In this document: positions 1-5,586 of the stretch, in pieces
Layout: every line of letters begins with the position of its first letter
Numbering within the stretch: position 1 is the first letter of the stretch
NCBI GenBank assembly: GCA_903847495.1
Contig: CAINDT010000324.1
Location: 1-5,586, forward strand
Length of the DNA: 5,586 bases
Origin: an uncultured Actinomycetes bacterium
Lineage (GTDB): Bacteria > Actinomycetota > Thermoleophilia > Gaiellales > F1-60-MAGs149
Direction of reading: 5' to 3'
The notes under the pieces: model-generated
What the model was told of the DNA's origin: nothing
What the model saw: the letters and a program-made list of their open reading frames with translations, nothing else
Databases searched by the model: none
Position numbers and translations under genes: made by a program

Positions 1-36
1 GCGGAGATGCCCGCAGAGGCGTAGCGGCGGCACGTT

Positions 37-58
37 CGCAGGACGTTGCTATCCTGCG
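37..58. repeat. 7-bp perfect inverted repeat upstream of the tRNA
   Basis: CGCAGGA (37-43) and TCCTGCG (52-58) are exact inverted copies around an 8-nt loop. The element lies 8 bases before the tRNA. It could be the hairpin of a terminator for a gene ending to the left, but only GCTTCCC follows it, which is a poor U-tract. It could instead be a protein-binding dyad, because its right arm covers the possible -10 hexamer of the tRNA promoter. The dyad itself is plain in the sequence; its role is not. Confidence 0.45.
50..55 (+). promoter_or_regulatory. possible -10 element of the tRNA promoter
   Basis: TATCCT fits the TAnnnT pattern of a sigma-70-type -10 box. It would place the transcription start near position 62, a few bases before the mature tRNA 5' end at 66, which is a usual distance. 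No convincing -35 hexamer is seen about 17 bp upstream, where the sequence is GC-rich. This is a suggestion only. Confidence 0.3.
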
Positions 59-65
59 GCTTCCC

Positions 66-138
66 GGGGCCATAGCTCAGCTGGGAGAGCGTCTGGCTGG
101 CAGCCAGAAGGTCAGCGGTTCGATCCCGCTTGGCTCCA
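66..138 (+). tRNA. tRNA-Ala (anticodon GGC)
   Basis: This is a complete 73-nt cloverleaf. The acceptor stem GGGGCCA (66-72) pairs with TGGCTCC (131-137), with one G-T wobble, and the discriminator base is A138. The D-arm is GCTC...GAGC. The anticodon stem TCTGG/CCAGA (92-96 and 104-108) encloses loop CTGGCAG, so the anticodon at 99-101 is GGC, which reads the alanine codon GCC. The T-arm AGCGG/CCGCT has loop TTCGATC. The 3' CCA is not encoded (A138 is followed by CT), so it must be added after transcription. A GCC-reading tRNA-Ala suits a high-GC genome. The gene looks monocistronic, with its own terminator just downstream. Confidence 0.97.
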
Positions 139-143
139 CTTTC

Positions 144-189
144 GACCCTTCGACCGTCGCTTGCGAGAAGCGCGGGCGAAGGGTCTTTT
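144..189 (+). terminator. intrinsic terminator of the tRNA-Ala gene
   Basis: GACCCTTCG (144-152) pairs perfectly with CGAAGGGTC (177-185) and is followed by TTTT (186-189). The inside of the loop continues the stem: CCG (154-156) pairs with CGG (173-175), and CGCTT (158-162) with AAGCG (168-172), around a GCGAG apical loop. The result is one long, slightly interrupted hairpin. The T-run is only on the + strand side, so it should stop tRNA transcription. On the - strand the stem is followed by GAAAGTGG, so it is a poor terminator for the converging peroxidase gene, although the hairpin could still protect that mRNA's 3' end. Confidence 0.85.
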
Positions 190-205
190 GCGTTCTCCGC
201 CGCGC

Positions 206-1621
206 TTAGGCTCCTGTGCGCTTCGGTCGGCGCCGCTTGATCACCTTGCGGCGCTTCGGCGGGACCACACGCCCCTTCGTGGGAGCGGCGGGTGGTGTGG
301 TCGGGGCTGCAGCCGGCGGAGCGGGTGCGGGCGCGCCGGGCGTCGGCGGGCGCAGATCGGCTGCAGGGTTGGGGACCGTCACGCGCGGAGGTACCGCGCC
401 GAGCAGCGTTTCGCCCACGTATCCCGTCGCGGTGGTGCCGGGCGGGATCACGAAGATTGCGGATGCCGTGTGCGTGATGTACTCATTGAGCGCATCGTTG
501 GCCGCGAGACGGGTCTGCATGGTGATGAACTGTCGACGCGGATCGCGCTGATACGCGATGAAGGCGAGGCCGGCGTCGAAGGAGCCATCGGCGGCCAGGC
601 CATCGTGGAAGGAGTAGCCGCGGCGCAAGATGCGCTCGTTCTCGCTGTCCGTGCCCGTGCGAGGGTTGGCCACACGGACGTGCGCGGTTAGCGGCATCAG
701 CTCGCTGCGCACGGGATCCGTCTCCCGCGTCCCGCCGAAGGGTGCTCCCGTCGCGCGACGTCGCCCCATCACGTCCTCCTGCTCCGAGAGGACGCTCTCG
801 TCCCAGGTCTTCATGATCATCACGACGCGGCGGTACACCTGGTACGTGCCACCGGCTAGCCAGGCGGGGCCGTCGGCGGGATCGACCCACACGTTGCGCG
901 CCATTCTCGCGGCGTCACTGGAATCGAGATTGGCCGTGCCGTCCTTGAAGCCGAACAGGTTCCGCCCCGACCCGTCCGCTGGATTGGACGGCGGCTCGTT
1001 GAAGCCCGCCTGCACCCAGCGGACGACTGCGCGGCCGGCCGCCATGCGCGCCAGCGTGCGGAGACCGTGCTCGGCGACGAGGCGGGTGTCCGAGCAGCAC
1101 TGCACCGACAGGTCGCCTCCCGAGCGCGTGGGTACGAGCGCATCGCCCGTGAAGGCGGGGAGGTCCACGAGCGCCGCGGGGCGCTGTGACGCCAGGCCGA
1201 AGCGGTCGTCGAACAGCGAGGGGCCGAAGCCGATGGTGATGGTCAGGTGGTCTGCGCGCTGGCTCAGGGCCTCGCCTGTGTCGGCTGGCGCCTCGTCGGG
1301 CAGCGCCGCGTCCGGGAGTGGCAGACCGCGCGTCAGCAGCGAGATCGCGTTCTGCCACTCCTGCAGCAGCTCGATCAGCTGCGCGCGGGTGGTGCCGGCG
1401 ACGAGATCGAAGGCTGCGAGCTGGAGATGCTCGGGTGCGGGCGTGGCGATGCCGGCCTGATGAATGCCGAACGGACTGACGGCGCCGTGGGGATCACAGG
1501 CCGGATCGGCTGCCGCTGCAGCCTTCTCGATCAGACCCGCGGGCTGGGCGAGCAAGGCGGCGGCGCCGCCGGTGACGGCAGAGGCGATCAGGCTGCGACG
1601 GGTGATGTGCGGGATGTCCAT
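206..1621 (-). CDS. Tat-exported DyP-type haem peroxidase (EfeB-like) with basic C-terminal tail
   Basis: A 471-aa haem peroxidase of the dye-decolorizing family, closest by eye to the EfeB/YcdB type, which oxidises substrates with H2O2 and has been linked to iron or haem use. The N-terminus is a twin-arginine signal: TRRSLIA (R8, R9), a hydrophobic Ala/Leu stretch, and an Ala-rich likely cleavage site near residue 38. The enzyme should therefore be exported folded with its haem. The family motif GFKDG is at 224-228, giving catalytic Asp227. The proximal haem ligand should be His314 in AHVRVANPR, and the distal Arg is R333 in LRRGYSF. The DyP core ends near residue 405. Residues 425-447 are almost all Pro/Ala, and 449-468 hold 12 Lys/Arg with no acidic residue; E. 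coli EfeB, at roughly 420 residues, lacks this. The ATG start is supported by the Tat motif and a GGAG site. No efeU or efeO gene is in the window. Export and haem peroxidase class are secure; the substrate is unknown. Confidence 0.93.
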   Translation of the reverse strand: MDIPHITRRSLIASAVTGGAAALLAQPAGLIEKAAAAADPACDPHGAVSPFGIHQAGIATPAPEHLQLAAFDLVAGTTRAQLIELLQEWQNAISLLTRGLPLPDAALPDEAPADTGEALSQRADHLTITIGFGPSLFDDRFGLASQRPAALVDLPAFTGDALVPTRSGGDLSVQCCSDTRLVAEHGLRTLARMAAGRAVVRWVQAGFNEPPSNPADGSGRNLFGFKDGTANLDSSDAARMARNVWVDPADGPAWLAGGTYQVYRRVVMIMKTWDESVLSEQEDVMGRRRATGAPFGGTRETDPVRSELMPLTAHVRVANPRTGTDSENERILRRGYSFHDGLAADGSFDAGLAFIAYQRDPRRQFITMQTRLAANDALNEYITHTASAIFVIPPGTTATGYVGETLLGAVPPRVTVPNPAADLRPPTPGAPAPAPPAAAPTTPPAAPTKGRVVPPKRRKVIKRRRPKRTGA

Positions 1622-1627
1622 GGACGA

Positions 1628-1631
1628 CTCC
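1628..1631 (-). promoter_or_regulatory. ribosome binding site of the DyP peroxidase gene
   Basis: On the - strand GGAG lies six bases before the ATG at 1621-1619. It is the clearest Shine-Dalgarno match among the - strand genes here. It confirms the start that gives the complete Tat signal peptide, and it shows that this gene can be translated without coupling to the gene upstream. Confidence 0.6.
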
Positions 1632-1686
1632 AGGTGGATTGACTACTCCGGAGACGGCCGCGCACCCGAAATCTCACGATCGCATT

Positions 1687-1717
1687 CTGAGGGTTTCTCA
1701 GGAACGCCCCTTGGCGT
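1687..1717. repeat. two adjacent small dyads between flavocytochrome and peroxidase genes
   Basis: The 103-bp gap 1622-1724 holds two back-to-back inverted repeats. One is CTGAG-GGTTT-CTCAG (1687-1701). The other is ACGCC-CCTT-GGCGT (1704-1717). Each has a perfect 5-bp stem. In transcripts from the - strand they lie just after the stop codon of the flavocytochrome and about 65 bases before the peroxidase start. No U-tract follows either, so a classic intrinsic terminator is unlikely. They could be an attenuating or processing structure, an operator, or chance. I see no clear promoter hexamers in the gap. Confidence 0.35.
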
Positions 1718-1724
1718 GATCGTC

Positions 1725-3122
1725 TCAGCGCCAGTCGAAGTGCTCGCGGTGGATCCGCTGATGCCGGATGCCTGCCTTGCGGAAGGCACGCTCGAAGTCC
1801 CGGAGCATCGGCCCGGGACCGCACATGAACACCGTGACCTCATCGAGGGGCTCGTCGATGACGGCGAGCGCGGCCTCTGGGGTCAGCTTGTCGTCGCGCG
1901 TCGAGTCGATCACGTGCGCATGGAAATCCGGATGCGCGGCGGCTGCAGCGCGGATCTCGTCGGCGAACGGCGAGGGCCCCTGGTAGATGTGGAAGAAGTC
2001 GACCTCGCGCTCGCCGTCAGGCTCCAGCGATCGCACCCAGCTCATGAACGGGGCCACGCCGACGCCCGCGCCGATCCAGAGCTGCCGACGCGTGCCCCGG
2101 CGCCGGTCGAAGCGCCCGTACGGCCCATCGACGACGGCGGGCATACCCGGCTCGACGAGTTCGGGGACGCGCGAGGTGTAGTCGCCGAGCGCCTTGATCG
2201 TGATCCGCAGACTGGCCTCGGCCGAGCCGCTCGCGATCGAGAATGGATGGCGTTTCCAGCCCTCCTTGGTCTCGATGTAGATCAGGGCGAATTGCCCCGG
2301 CGCGAAGACGATCGGGGGGCCGAGCGGCCGGAATGTCACCTCGGTGATCCCGCCGCCCAGCGGCACGACGCTCTCCACCTGGTAGTCCTTGAGGCCCTGG
2401 AAGTGCCGGGCCAGCAACTCGCGATAGACGTAGAACGCGAGACCGATGCCGCCGACGGCGACGTACGACCAGTGCAGCACGGGGGAGCCGCCGAACATCG
2501 TGCCGACGAGCAGGCCATGGATGAAGCCCGCCGCGACGAAGAGGCCGACGGTGCGGTGCAGCAGCCGCCAGCGGTCATAGCCGCCGAGCACCCGCTGCGC
2601 CAGCAGCACGGGTGCCGTGGCGAGCACCGCCGCAATCGGATCCTGGGCGCGGCGGGGGAGAAAGAACCGCCAGCGCGGCAGGATCGCCCACACCGCGAGA
2701 CCGTAGAGCCCGACGACGCCGATCGTCGCGAGCGGGCCGCTCCACGGCGACTCCAGCTCGCCATGGGCCAGCAGCATGTGCGGAATGAGGAGCAGGCAGC
2801 CCGCGATGGCGGTGCGCCGGTGCCAGATCGCGGCGCGGTCGATGCCATCGAACCAGCGATCGACGGCCTGCAGCGTGCTGATCAGCACCAGCGAGATCGA
2901 CAAGAGCAAGACGGCCTCGGCGCCGAGGAACTGGCCGAAGTAGCCGCCGCTGCCACCCTCGTGGTCCCCCTCGCCCAACGGAACGGGCGACGGCGCGGGT
3001 TCGGCGATCCACCAGAGCACGGCGTAGGCCACGACGAGGAGCAGGATCGTGGCGGGGCCGACGTAGCGCGCACGGAGGGCGCCGGCGTGGCTCTCCCGCG
3101 ATCGATGAGGCGTCTGCGGCAC
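1725..3122 (-). CDS. ferric reductase / NADPH oxidase-like transmembrane flavocytochrome
   Basis: A 465-aa membrane flavocytochrome of the ferric reductase/NOX superfamily. The N-terminal half has about six hydrophobic segments (near 22-40, 66-86, 103-120, 128-148, 190-210 and 217-235). Two of them carry the classic bis-haem histidine pairs, H101/H115 and H189/H202. A Gly-rich, probably extracytoplasmic loop spans 41-64. The C-terminal half (from about 245) is an FNR-like FAD/NAD(P)H module: FAD motif HPFS at 292-295, nucleotide-binding GAGVGVAP at 351-358, and CGPGPM at 434-439. Aromatic residues F462 and W464 near the C-terminus may cover the flavin. It should move electrons from cytoplasmic NAD(P)H across the membrane to ferric iron, O2 or another acceptor. 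The start is a GTG without a good Shine-Dalgarno sequence; a TACACT box 6 nt before it suggests a leaderless message. It lies 41 bp after an ABC permease gene and 103 bp before the peroxidase. Superfamily is secure; the acceptor cannot be read from sequence. Confidence 0.9.
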   Translation of the reverse strand: MPQTPHRSRESHAGALRARYVGPATILLLVVAYAVLWWIAEPAPSPVPLGEGDHEGGSGGYFGQFLGAEAVLLLSISLVLISTLQAVDRWFDGIDRAAIWHRRTAIAGCLLLIPHMLLAHGELESPWSGPLATIGVVGLYGLAVWAILPRWRFFLPRRAQDPIAAVLATAPVLLAQRVLGGYDRWRLLHRTVGLFVAAGFIHGLLVGTMFGGSPVLHWSYVAVGGIGLAFYVYRELLARHFQGLKDYQVESVVPLGGGITEVTFRPLGPPIVFAPGQFALIYIETKEGWKRHPFSIASGSAEASLRITIKALGDYTSRVPELVEPGMPAVVDGPYGRFDRRRGTRRQLWIGAGVGVAPFMSWVRSLEPDGEREVDFFHIYQGPSPFADEIRAAAAAHPDFHAHVIDSTRDDKLTPEAALAVIDEPLDEVTVFMCGPGPMLRDFERAFRKAGIRHQRIHREHFDWR

Positions 3123-3128
3123 GGGTCG

Positions 3129-3134
3129 AGTGTA
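3129..3134 (-). promoter_or_regulatory. possible -10 box for a leaderless flavocytochrome mRNA
   Basis: On the - strand TACACT (TAnnnT class) is followed by exactly six bases, CGACCC, and then the GTG start codon. The normal -10 to +1 distance would put the transcription start on the first base of that GTG. The lack of a Shine-Dalgarno sequence before this start agrees with leaderless translation, which is common in actinobacteria. No -35 match is evident at the expected spacing. The alternative is read-through from the ABC operon, whose last stop is only 41 bp upstream. Confidence 0.35.
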
Positions 3135-3163
3135 TCGGGACGGCGCAGCCGATCCGGGTGGAC

Positions 3164-3877
3164 TCAGGGCAGATCCATGCGCCCAAGCCGCCAGCCGGCG
3201 ATCAGCACGGCGGCGATAGTGGTCAGCACGAGGACGATCGCGCCGCTCGGGGCAGACAACGTGGGGACGAGATCGGACTCGAGACCGTACAGGCCGCCGT
3301 CGGTGATCGCACGCCCCCAGGCGGTCAGGCTGAAGCGCTCCGCGGAGGGCGCCACGGTCGCGATTGAGCCCTCCCAGATCAGGATGTAGACGATGCCGGC
3401 GATCAGCGCACGCCGCAGCAGCAACCCGACGGCGATGAAGACCGCGGCGTACGCGGTGGAGATCAGCACGGTGCCCGCCAGGGCCCGAGCGATATTGTCA
3501 CCACCGACCCCGAGATGGACGCCGAGGTACGTCACGGCGACAAGCGCCGGGGACAGCAGCACGATCGCGCAGACTGCCGCAGCGAGCGTCTTCTCGGCCG
3601 CGATGCGCAGTCGCGACAGGCGGGCGGTGGCGAGGTACACGATGGTTCCGCCTTCGCGCTCATCGCCGATCGCGGTCACGGCCAGCACGAGGGCGACGAG
3701 TGGCGCCACAGTCGAGACGAGGAGGCGGCCGACGATGATCGCCTGCGTATCCGGCGTCACGTCGCCGCGGAGCACCGAGAGCAGCACGAAGAAGGGCACC
3801 GCGCCGACCGGGAGCAGGAGCGCGAGCGATCGACGGCGCAGCAGCAACGCGCGGATGGTGATGGTGGTGACGGTCAC
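3164..3877 (-). CDS. ABC-2 type transporter permease (second subunit)
   Basis: A 237-aa integral membrane protein with about six hydrophobic segments (near 18-35, 47-70, 94-120, 130-152, 156-175 and 212-229). Between segments 2 and 3 it has the ABC-2 permease signature region, GDEREGGTIVYLATARLSRL (71-90), followed by RIAAEK. This corresponds to the E-x-E-x-G-T...R...K cytoplasmic coupling region of the family. The GTG start overlaps the TGA stop of the ATPase gene by 4 bp (GTGA at 3874-3877), so translation is probably coupled. It is the last gene of the exporter unit and likely pairs with the larger permease encoded at the right end. The Arg-rich stretch at 14-16 before segment 1 fits a cytoplasmic N-terminus. 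The substrate cannot be told from sequence: drugs, lipids, polysaccharides and peptides are all possible for ABC-2 exporters. Confidence 0.85.
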   Translation of the reverse strand: MTVTTITIRALLLRRRSLALLLPVGAVPFFVLLSVLRGDVTPDTQAIIVGRLLVSTVAPLVALVLAVTAIGDEREGGTIVYLATARLSRLRIAAEKTLAAAVCAIVLLSPALVAVTYLGVHLGVGGDNIARALAGTVLISTAYAAVFIAVGLLLRRALIAGIVYILIWEGSIATVAPSAERFSLTAWGRAITDGGLYGLESDLVPTLSAPSGAIVLVLTTIAAVLIAGWRLGRMDLP

Positions 3878-4806
3878 CGCCGCACCCCGCGCGCCCGCTC
3901 GGTCAGGTAGGCGTAGATGCTCTCCAGATCCTCGTCCGTTGGCTCGACCGCACGCAGCTCGGCCGCCACGTTGCGGGCCAGCGTGGGCAGGGCGAGCGCG
4001 AACTCGTCCGGGCGATTCGTTGCCACCAGCAGCGACGAGGCATCGACCTCCACGCGCTGGACGCCCTCGAGCTCGGTGAGCGCGGCGGCCAGCGGACGCG
4101 GACGATCCGTCTCGACGCGGATGCGACGCGGTCGCTCCTCCATCAGCGCGCGCAGCGCCGGTGGCGAGCCCTCGGCGACGAGTCGACCGTTCACCAGCAC
4201 CAGCACGCGATCGGCGACCCGCTCGACCTCGCCCAGCACGTGGCTGGAGAACACGGTGGCGACGCCCTCGGCGCCCAGGCGGTGGAGCAGCGCGATCACG
4301 CTCTCGCGCTGCTGGGGATCGAGCCCGTTGAGCGGCTCGTCCAGGATCAGCACGCGGGGGCGATGGACGAGCGCTTGGGCGATCTTGACGCGCTGACGCA
4401 TGCCCTGGGAGAAGCCCTTGACGTCGCGCTCGGCGACGTCGGTCAGATCGACGGTCGCCAGAGCCTCCGTGGCCGCGGCGCGGGGCTGGGCGACACCGCG
4501 TAGACGGGCACAGGCCTCGACGAATCCTCGGGCAGTCAGTCCCGACCAGACCCCATCGCCATCGGGCACCAGCCCGAGCAGCGCCCGGGCCTCGCCACTA
4601 CGCCGCGGATCCCGCCCGCCAATGCGGACCGTGCCCTCATCGGGGCGCGCGAGTCCGGCGGCGAGGCGGATGGCCGTGGACTTGCCCGCCCCGTTGTGCC
4701 CCAGCAAGCCGGTTACGCCGGGTTCGATCGCAAACGAGACGTCGCCGACGGCCACCGTGTCGCGATACCACTTCGAGACGCGGTCGAACTCGAGGAGCGG
4801 CGTCAT
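3874..4806 (-). CDS. ABC transporter ATP-binding protein (ABC-2 exporter, DrrA/CcmA-like)
   Basis: A 310-aa cytoplasmic ATPase that powers the flanking permeases. It is complete: Walker A GHNGAGKST at 36-44, signature FSQGM at 132-136 (the usual variant of LSGGQ in this subfamily), Walker B VLILDEP at 152-158 with catalytic Glu157, D-loop GLDP at 161-164, and switch His189 in SSHVL. After the roughly 215-residue nucleotide-binding domain comes a C-terminal domain of about 90 residues ending in DEDLESIYAYLTE, typical of DrrA-like exporters. The Q-loop position, after GLVP, is Asp82, where Gln or Glu is usual. The ATG start overlaps the stop of the upstream permease (ATGA at 4803-4806), and its stop overlaps the next permease start (GTGA). 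The stoichiometry suggests one ATPase homodimer with a permease heterodimer. The family is certain; the substrate is unknown. Confidence 0.95.
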   Translation of the reverse strand: MTPLLEFDRVSKWYRDTVAVGDVSFAIEPGVTGLLGHNGAGKSTAIRLAAGLARPDEGTVRIGGRDPRRSGEARALLGLVPDGDGVWSGLTARGFVEACARLRGVAQPRAAATEALATVDLTDVAERDVKGFSQGMRQRVKIAQALVHRPRVLILDEPLNGLDPQQRESVIALLHRLGAEGVATVFSSHVLGEVERVADRVLVLVNGRLVAEGSPPALRALMEERPRRIRVETDRPRPLAAALTELEGVQRVEVDASSLLVATNRPDEFALALPTLARNVAAELRAVEPTDEDLESIYAYLTERARGVRR

Positions 4807-5586
4807 GCGCCACGCCGCCGGTACCGCAGGGCCAGCACCAGAAGACAGACCGCCACGAGGATCGCGTTGGCGACCAGCAGCGGCGCGAGTTCAGGGCGAT
4901 TGGCGGCGACGAACGGCCCGTCGCCACCGGTGATCTGCTCGCCGCCGATCATGATCTGGGCAAGCCACACCGGGAGTGCCTGCAGGTTGAGGATGCGGGC
5001 GTTGTTGCCGAGGTCGGCGACCTCCGCCAGCACGCCCGACACCATGCCGGAGATCACGATCAGCAGGATGAAACCCACGCTCGCGAAGGCGCGGCGACTC
5101 GTCAGCGACGCTACCGCGAGACCCATCAGCGTGTAGACGAAGGCGATCAGAACGCCGCCGCCGATGATTGCCGGAATCTCGCGCAGGTGCTGCTCCATGT
5201 AGCCGAGCGGGTGCGTCGCGAAGAAGACGTTGCCGACGTAGAGGATCAGCAGCGGCAGCGTCGTCACGGCCAGCAGCGGCACCAGCGAGGCGACGATCTT
5301 GCCGAGCACATACTCGCGAGGACTCATCGCCGTCGACAGGTACAGATCCAGCACGCGACTGCGGCGATCCGGGCAGATCGTCTCGGGGATCACGATCGCG
5401 GCGTAGGCCCAGATCGCAAACCCGATGAACGTGTAGTAGAAGGCATACGGCACGACGTCCGTCGGCAGCTGCTCGGCGATCTCGCCGCCCAGCAGGGCCT
5501 TCAGCCCAAGAACGGTGACGGCGGGACCGAGGGCAATCAGAATCAGGCCGACAGGGACGACCTTGGCCGTCCACGGGCGGCGCGCC
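4803..5586 (-). CDS. ABC-2 type transporter permease (first subunit), 5' end beyond the window
   Basis: The reading frame is open from the TGA at 4803-4805 to the right edge, giving 260 visible residues with no start codon that must be used. A GTG at 5451-5453 is in frame, but it would remove the first membrane helix, which is clearly coded upstream of it (WTAKVVPVGLILIALG region), so the true start is probably just outside the window. About six hydrophobic segments are visible (residues near 9-29, 48-67, 94-118, 138-160, 168-188 and 233-253 of the fragment). The ABC-2 coupling region runs from CPDRRSRVLDLYLSTAMSPR (71-90) to LGK at 94-96. The C-terminus is short and basic (RYRRRGA). It overlaps the ATPase start by 4 bp, so the three genes form one coupled exporter operon. 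The two permeases share architecture but little obvious sequence, so they are not recent duplicates. Confidence 0.85.
   Translation of the reverse strand, partial: ARRPWTAKVVPVGLILIALGPAVTVLGLKALLGGEIAEQLPTDVVPYAFYYTFIGFAIWAYAAIVIPETICPDRRSRVLDLYLSTAMSPREYVLGKIVASLVPLLAVTTLPLLILYVGNVFFATHPLGYMEQHLREIPAIIGGGVLIAFVYTLMGLAVASLTSRRAFASVGFILLIVISGMVSGVLAEVADLGNNARILNLQALPVWLAQIMIGGEQITGGDGPFVAANRPELAPLLVANAILVAVCLLVLALRYRRRGA

Noticed and set aside
1..24. End of a + strand gene (seven codons, then TAG at 22-24)
   Set aside because: Too short to judge coding character. It is possible, and it would explain the hairpin at 37-58, but it cannot be supported from this window.
66..138. tRNA-Ala as an integration (att) site of a mobile element
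   Set aside because: I saw no direct repeat of the tRNA 3' end elsewhere in the window, no integrase and no change in base composition nearby.
206..349. C-terminal tail of the peroxidase as an encapsulin cargo-loading peptide
   Set aside because: DyP enzymes that load into encapsulins are cytoplasmic. This one has a Tat export signal, its tail is Pro/Ala-rich and polybasic rather than a short hydrophobic loading motif, and no encapsulin gene is in the window.
630..1460. Open frame of 276 codons on the + strand opposite the peroxidase gene
   Set aside because: It is a Ser/Arg/Pro-rich shadow of the DyP gene with no motif of its own and no Shine-Dalgarno sequence that stands out.
1464..3389. 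Very long open frame on the + strand (641 codons) opposite the flavocytochrome gene
   Set aside because: The product is a charged Arg/Asp/Glu-rich sequence with no recognisable domain, and it lies antisense to a gene with clear haem, FAD and NAD motifs. Long antisense frames are expected opposite GC-rich genes because of third-position GC bias.
5451..5453. GTG as the start codon of the right-hand ABC permease
   Set aside because: The frame stays open upstream to the window edge and codes a clear membrane helix there, so this GTG is an internal valine.
1..5586. CRISPR arrays, insertion sequences, defence genes or phage genes
   Set aside because: Reading both strands, I found no spaced direct repeats, transposase or integrase motifs, or phage structural genes. 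All space is taken by the tRNA and five housekeeping-like genes.

Overview
The window appears to be ordinary chromosomal DNA from a high-GC bacterium, most likely an actinomycete. The GC content, the GTG starts, the weak Shine-Dalgarno sequences and the Ala/Arg/Pro-rich proteins point that way. A Solirubrobacter/Conexibacter-like (Thermoleophilia) host is a plausible guess, but nothing in the sequence proves it. I see no phage, insertion-sequence, integrase or CRISPR signature.

Layout, left to right. Positions 1-65 are a short leader with a perfect 7-bp dyad that overlaps a possible -10 element. A complete tRNA-Ala with anticodon GGC follows on the + strand (66-138), then its own strong intrinsic terminator (144-189). 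Everything after that reads on the - strand. In transcription order, right to left, the genes are: an ABC-2 permease cut by the right edge of the window (4803-5586), the ABC ATPase (3874-4806), a second ABC-2 permease (3164-3877), a ferric-reductase/NADPH-oxidase-like flavocytochrome (1725-3122), and a Tat-exported DyP-type haem peroxidase of the EfeB kind (206-1621). The peroxidase converges on the tRNA, and the terminator lies between them.

The three ABC genes overlap by 4 bp at each junction (ATGA and GTGA) and form one translationally coupled exporter unit: one ATPase with two different permease subunits. The flavocytochrome starts 41 bp after the last permease gene and may have its own leaderless promoter. 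The peroxidase follows 103 bp later, with a good GGAG ribosome binding site.

The most interesting part is the pair formed by the flavocytochrome and the exported peroxidase. The first should carry electrons from cytoplasmic NAD(P)H through FAD and two haems to an acceptor outside the membrane, either ferric iron or oxygen. The second is a haem enzyme on that same outer side that uses peroxide. The peroxidase also has an unusual Pro/Ala-rich linker and a strongly basic tail at its C-terminus. The pairing suggests extracytoplasmic iron/haem handling or an oxidase-peroxidase couple, but the sequence cannot decide between these. I did not find clear evidence of a wholly new system.
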